A DNA stretch of 64,000 bases from Picochlorum sp. 'celeri'. Taxonomy: Eukaryota; Chlorophyta; Trebouxiophyceae. The notes beneath the pieces were generated by a model. It was not told where the DNA came from, ran no database searches, and saw nothing but the letters and a program-made list of their open reading frames with translations. The stretch is from contig JAACMV010000004.1 in NCBI GenBank assembly GCA_010909725.1, forward strand, positions 1 to 64,000, in the 5' to 3' direction. Positions 63,101 to 64,000 of this stretch are shown piece by piece. Every line of letters begins with the position of its first letter. Position 1 is the first letter of the stretch. The translations under genes and the position numbers were made by a program.

Positions 63101-64000
63101 ATAAAACCATTTTCTGCCACAGGAAATCCTCCTGGATAAAATCCATCCTTAAAGTATTGCTGGACCAAAACAGCATTTCCTGCAGCAACAGGTGTGGCCA
63201 TTGAGGTGCCTGCAAATATGGAGGTACTGCAGCTAGTGCCAGCTTTTGCTGATGCGACAATGCCTGGGGCAAGAATATCTGGCTTAACTCGTCTGTCTGG
63301 CTGCACAGGTCCTTGTGACGAAAATTCAGCCAAATTCTCGTAGCCAATGTCACCCTTGGGGGACGGCCCAAATGAGATGGAGAGAGACTGCCCAGAGTTA
63401 ATTTCGGCAATCAGATTCTGTCCGATTCGTCTAGGAATAAATCCAGTAGGAATATTCACTGTTCCTCCAGATGTATCTGGTATGAAATACGCCCCTGCGA
63501 CGTTGTCATAAATGATGGCACCTGCTGCTCCCGCCAACTGGGCATTTTGAGCCTTTTCCACAAATTCACAAGTTCCTCGCTCAATCAGCGCAATCTTGCC
63601 GATGACATCGCCCGAATTTTGAAAAGAAGAGCATCCATCCAATGGATTAGATATCACCAATGCATACTGAGAATTGGTCAACTCGTCAAATCCAGGGCTG
63701 AATGACGACAGTAGAACTGGGAAACTGTACCCTGCAACCCCGTTAATTTGAATGCTCGCGGTATACGTAGTAAATACACCAATGTTTTGAGCCGTTGTTC
63801 CCGTGGTCTGAGTAGCCCCAACTGCCATGCAATTCTTGGCTGTTGCAGGCGAATTCACAGTTGATGTGCCACTGTTGCCATTGTATGTTGCCCGATCACC
63901 ATCATTTCCAGCTGGGAACACGGGCAAAAAAGTGGGATTTTCCCAACAGAAGGCATCGATTTGTAAAGCCTCATAATCATAATAAATGCTAGTAGAGCCC
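60151..64000 (-). CDS. membrane-anchored subtilase with Ig-like repeats and cytosolic UIMs (5' end outside the window)
   Basis: At least 1280 residues; the frame is open to the right edge, so the N-terminus, with the catalytic Asp and His, lies outside. Seen in order: PVFPAGNDG (oxyanion Asn), a PA insert (about 55-190), catalytic Ser in FAGTSMATPVAAG, a C-terminal P-like domain (TVAWTDLPGNPSAPKSLVNNIDLV), five or six Ig/Big-like repeats of about 100 residues with the form 'Y.F.(V/A)(R/K)...D.AGN', one TM helix (ALIVIIVASCVVGILLLSIL, about 1090-1110), a Cys-rich juxtamembrane part, and a cytosolic tail with two ubiquitin-interacting motifs (DAELRRAIEASKRET and DLDLAIAMSLSQ). S8 serine protease at the surface or in vesicles. 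Confidence 0.88.
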   Translation of the reverse strand, partial: GSTSIYYDYEALQIDAFCWENPTFLPVFPAGNDGDRATYNGNSGTSTVNSPATAKNCMAVGATQTTGTTAQNIGVFTTYTASIQINGVAGYSFPVLLSSFSPGFDELTNSQYALVISNPLDGCSSFQNSGDVIGKIALIERGTCEFVEKAQNAQLAGAAGAIIYDNVAGAYFIPDTSGGTVNIPTGFIPRRIGQNLIAEINSGQSLSISFGPSPKGDIGYENLAEFSSQGPVQPDRRVKPDILAPGIVASAKAGTSCSTSIFAGTSMATPVAAGNAVLVQQYFKDGFYPGGFPVAENGFMPTSALVKAVMMGGAKQIGGYEADTGLPIDPAPSFRQGYGRVYLGGSLKVENNPYNPKGFQVLDSVDITDGDKHLYCIRSTGGPLSITVAWTDLPGNPSAPKSLVNNIDLVVRSEGYNGIPILGNGGDIDDSTKPDTVNNVEQVRFSYLPAGRVSIEVFGAGIYSQNYGPQPYAIAVIGDFEGTIISPSEGSAECPVISANILSGPPPLTNEDVVTFEFGLGTGVSNGASFECKLEIVQDGSVVDQPWGPCTSPQSYQGLNDGEYSFSVRPVNENSVANRIFVVDKTPPILETTPAEVPRGSAKFRISTEDLTEVFTQCMLTGENLSGSQGRVSGGEVVASPIVLNQWFNCSDGVTVGWMLPGQWNFVIKAIDQAGNTSPLSENPINIPTDTTYPVVYIQDGPFMTIPKSEVSFKTVSLVAGTQEVSQQLECSLVRWPTDLENPGVPQQWEACTGYQEYGLIDDGKYTFFARIIGAPVESAALSTFTVDEIAPTVNIVGSPSIFSTSVATFQFELSEPGKTQCKLVGIDSTNDSMDWAPCVGPVQFRNLTGGRYVLEVAATDPVGNRGNSTTFDFIVDLDSPVVNLEYPQGTREPTMTVTFTVDDGPQGSGIANVTCQVVPIQLVGQQIEEDSEQWAPKPCESPWTFDLEEGEWQISVTATDNAGRVSNQEPIRVWMDTAPPTATITSGPSKDQVNPGGTVIFNITDPDIENGGSPVLWQGYLSLDADTVAEQAPVTADVPGGDAAVKSLMTHTIKSDSPEENVLGKGDLGKWANCSLTSCTYAGLAQGTYTFRAKGVDAAGNEGEPSPPYTFELEGSSSGLPTWALIVIIVASCVVGILLLSILWCCCCRTKKKPPPNSMNGAMYPYQYNGQMNGNGNGHGFSSHYTNGYTNGYTNGTSYPVAGARPFAGAVDIPQDPVAAQAAALNRYNQPRGEDDAELRRAIEASKRETRQPITMTPVDDDLDLAIAMSLSQNNAAPPRY

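Overview
The window is nuclear DNA from a gene-dense, unicellular, plastid-bearing eukaryote (an alga or related protist). Evidence for a eukaryote: GT-AG introns, mostly 61-106 bases and usually none or one per gene; cytosolic ribosomal protein RPS20; SRP receptor, COG complex, PEX14, autophagy factors and SAP-type zinc fingers. Evidence for a plastid: an NFU protein with the plastid-type double domain (first domain with CxxC, second without) and a thylakoid-lumen pentapeptide protein (TL17 type). The standard genetic code fits every gene. I cannot name the species; cryptophyte, green, red and chlorarachniophyte lineages all remain possible.

Layout. Bases 1 to about 8,700 hold no convincing gene. 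They are made of low-complexity A-rich repeats (three copies), a ~160-base minisatellite, a GC-rich island, a direct duplication of about 0.5 kb, and a 29-base module found six times in both orientations. Two copies of the module sit just downstream of a tRNA-like D-arm sequence. This looks subtelomeric or otherwise repeat-accumulating, but no telomere repeat is seen. From 8.7 kb onward genes are packed at about one per 1.4 kb on both strands, often with 5-60 bases between convergent stops and two cases of overlapping 3' ends.

Gene content from 8.7 to 27.6 kb: a compact glutamate-receptor-like channel, TIPIN, ALY/REF, FMC1, AMBRA1-like, SRP receptor alpha, taspase-like hydrolase, homoserine dehydrogenase, COG2, FAM185A-like, a Q-rich protein, a PITH protein, mitochondrial-type L15 and an OTU protease. 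From 27.86 to 30.42 kb lies the most notable item: an intronless Fanzor gene (eukaryotic TnpB-like RNA-guided nuclease) with RuvC motifs, zinc ribbon and a nuclear localisation signal, bracketed by an imperfect inverted repeat (20 of 22 matches in its core). Next to it, 30.4-33.65 kb is a gene-free block with a ~540-base tandem duplication and about a dozen short hairpins that share a loop (GAGCGNAGCGA) while their stems vary with complementarity kept.

From 33.7 to 64 kb: PEX14, RPS20, MCRS1-like FHA protein, a PLAT-PP2C phosphatase fusion, A20/AN1 zinc finger, ATG101 and a tyrosine phosphatase 9 bases apart in the same frame, plastid NFU, a PDZ-like protein, a coiled-coil protein, FANCJ helicase (three exons), TL17, a TRM11-like methyltransferase fused to ankyrin repeats, a DnaJ protein, an NSE2-like SUMO ligase lacking its zinc ligands, zinc alcohol dehydrogenase, a TPT-family transporter, a scramblase-like protein, an ABHD hydrolase, and a membrane-anchored subtilase with two ubiquitin-interacting motifs in its tail, cut by the right edge. 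Themes recur (DNA replication and repair: TIPIN, FANCJ, NSE2; autophagy: AMBRA1, ATG101; organelle biogenesis: FMC1, L15, NFU, PEX14), but I see no operon logic beyond compaction.
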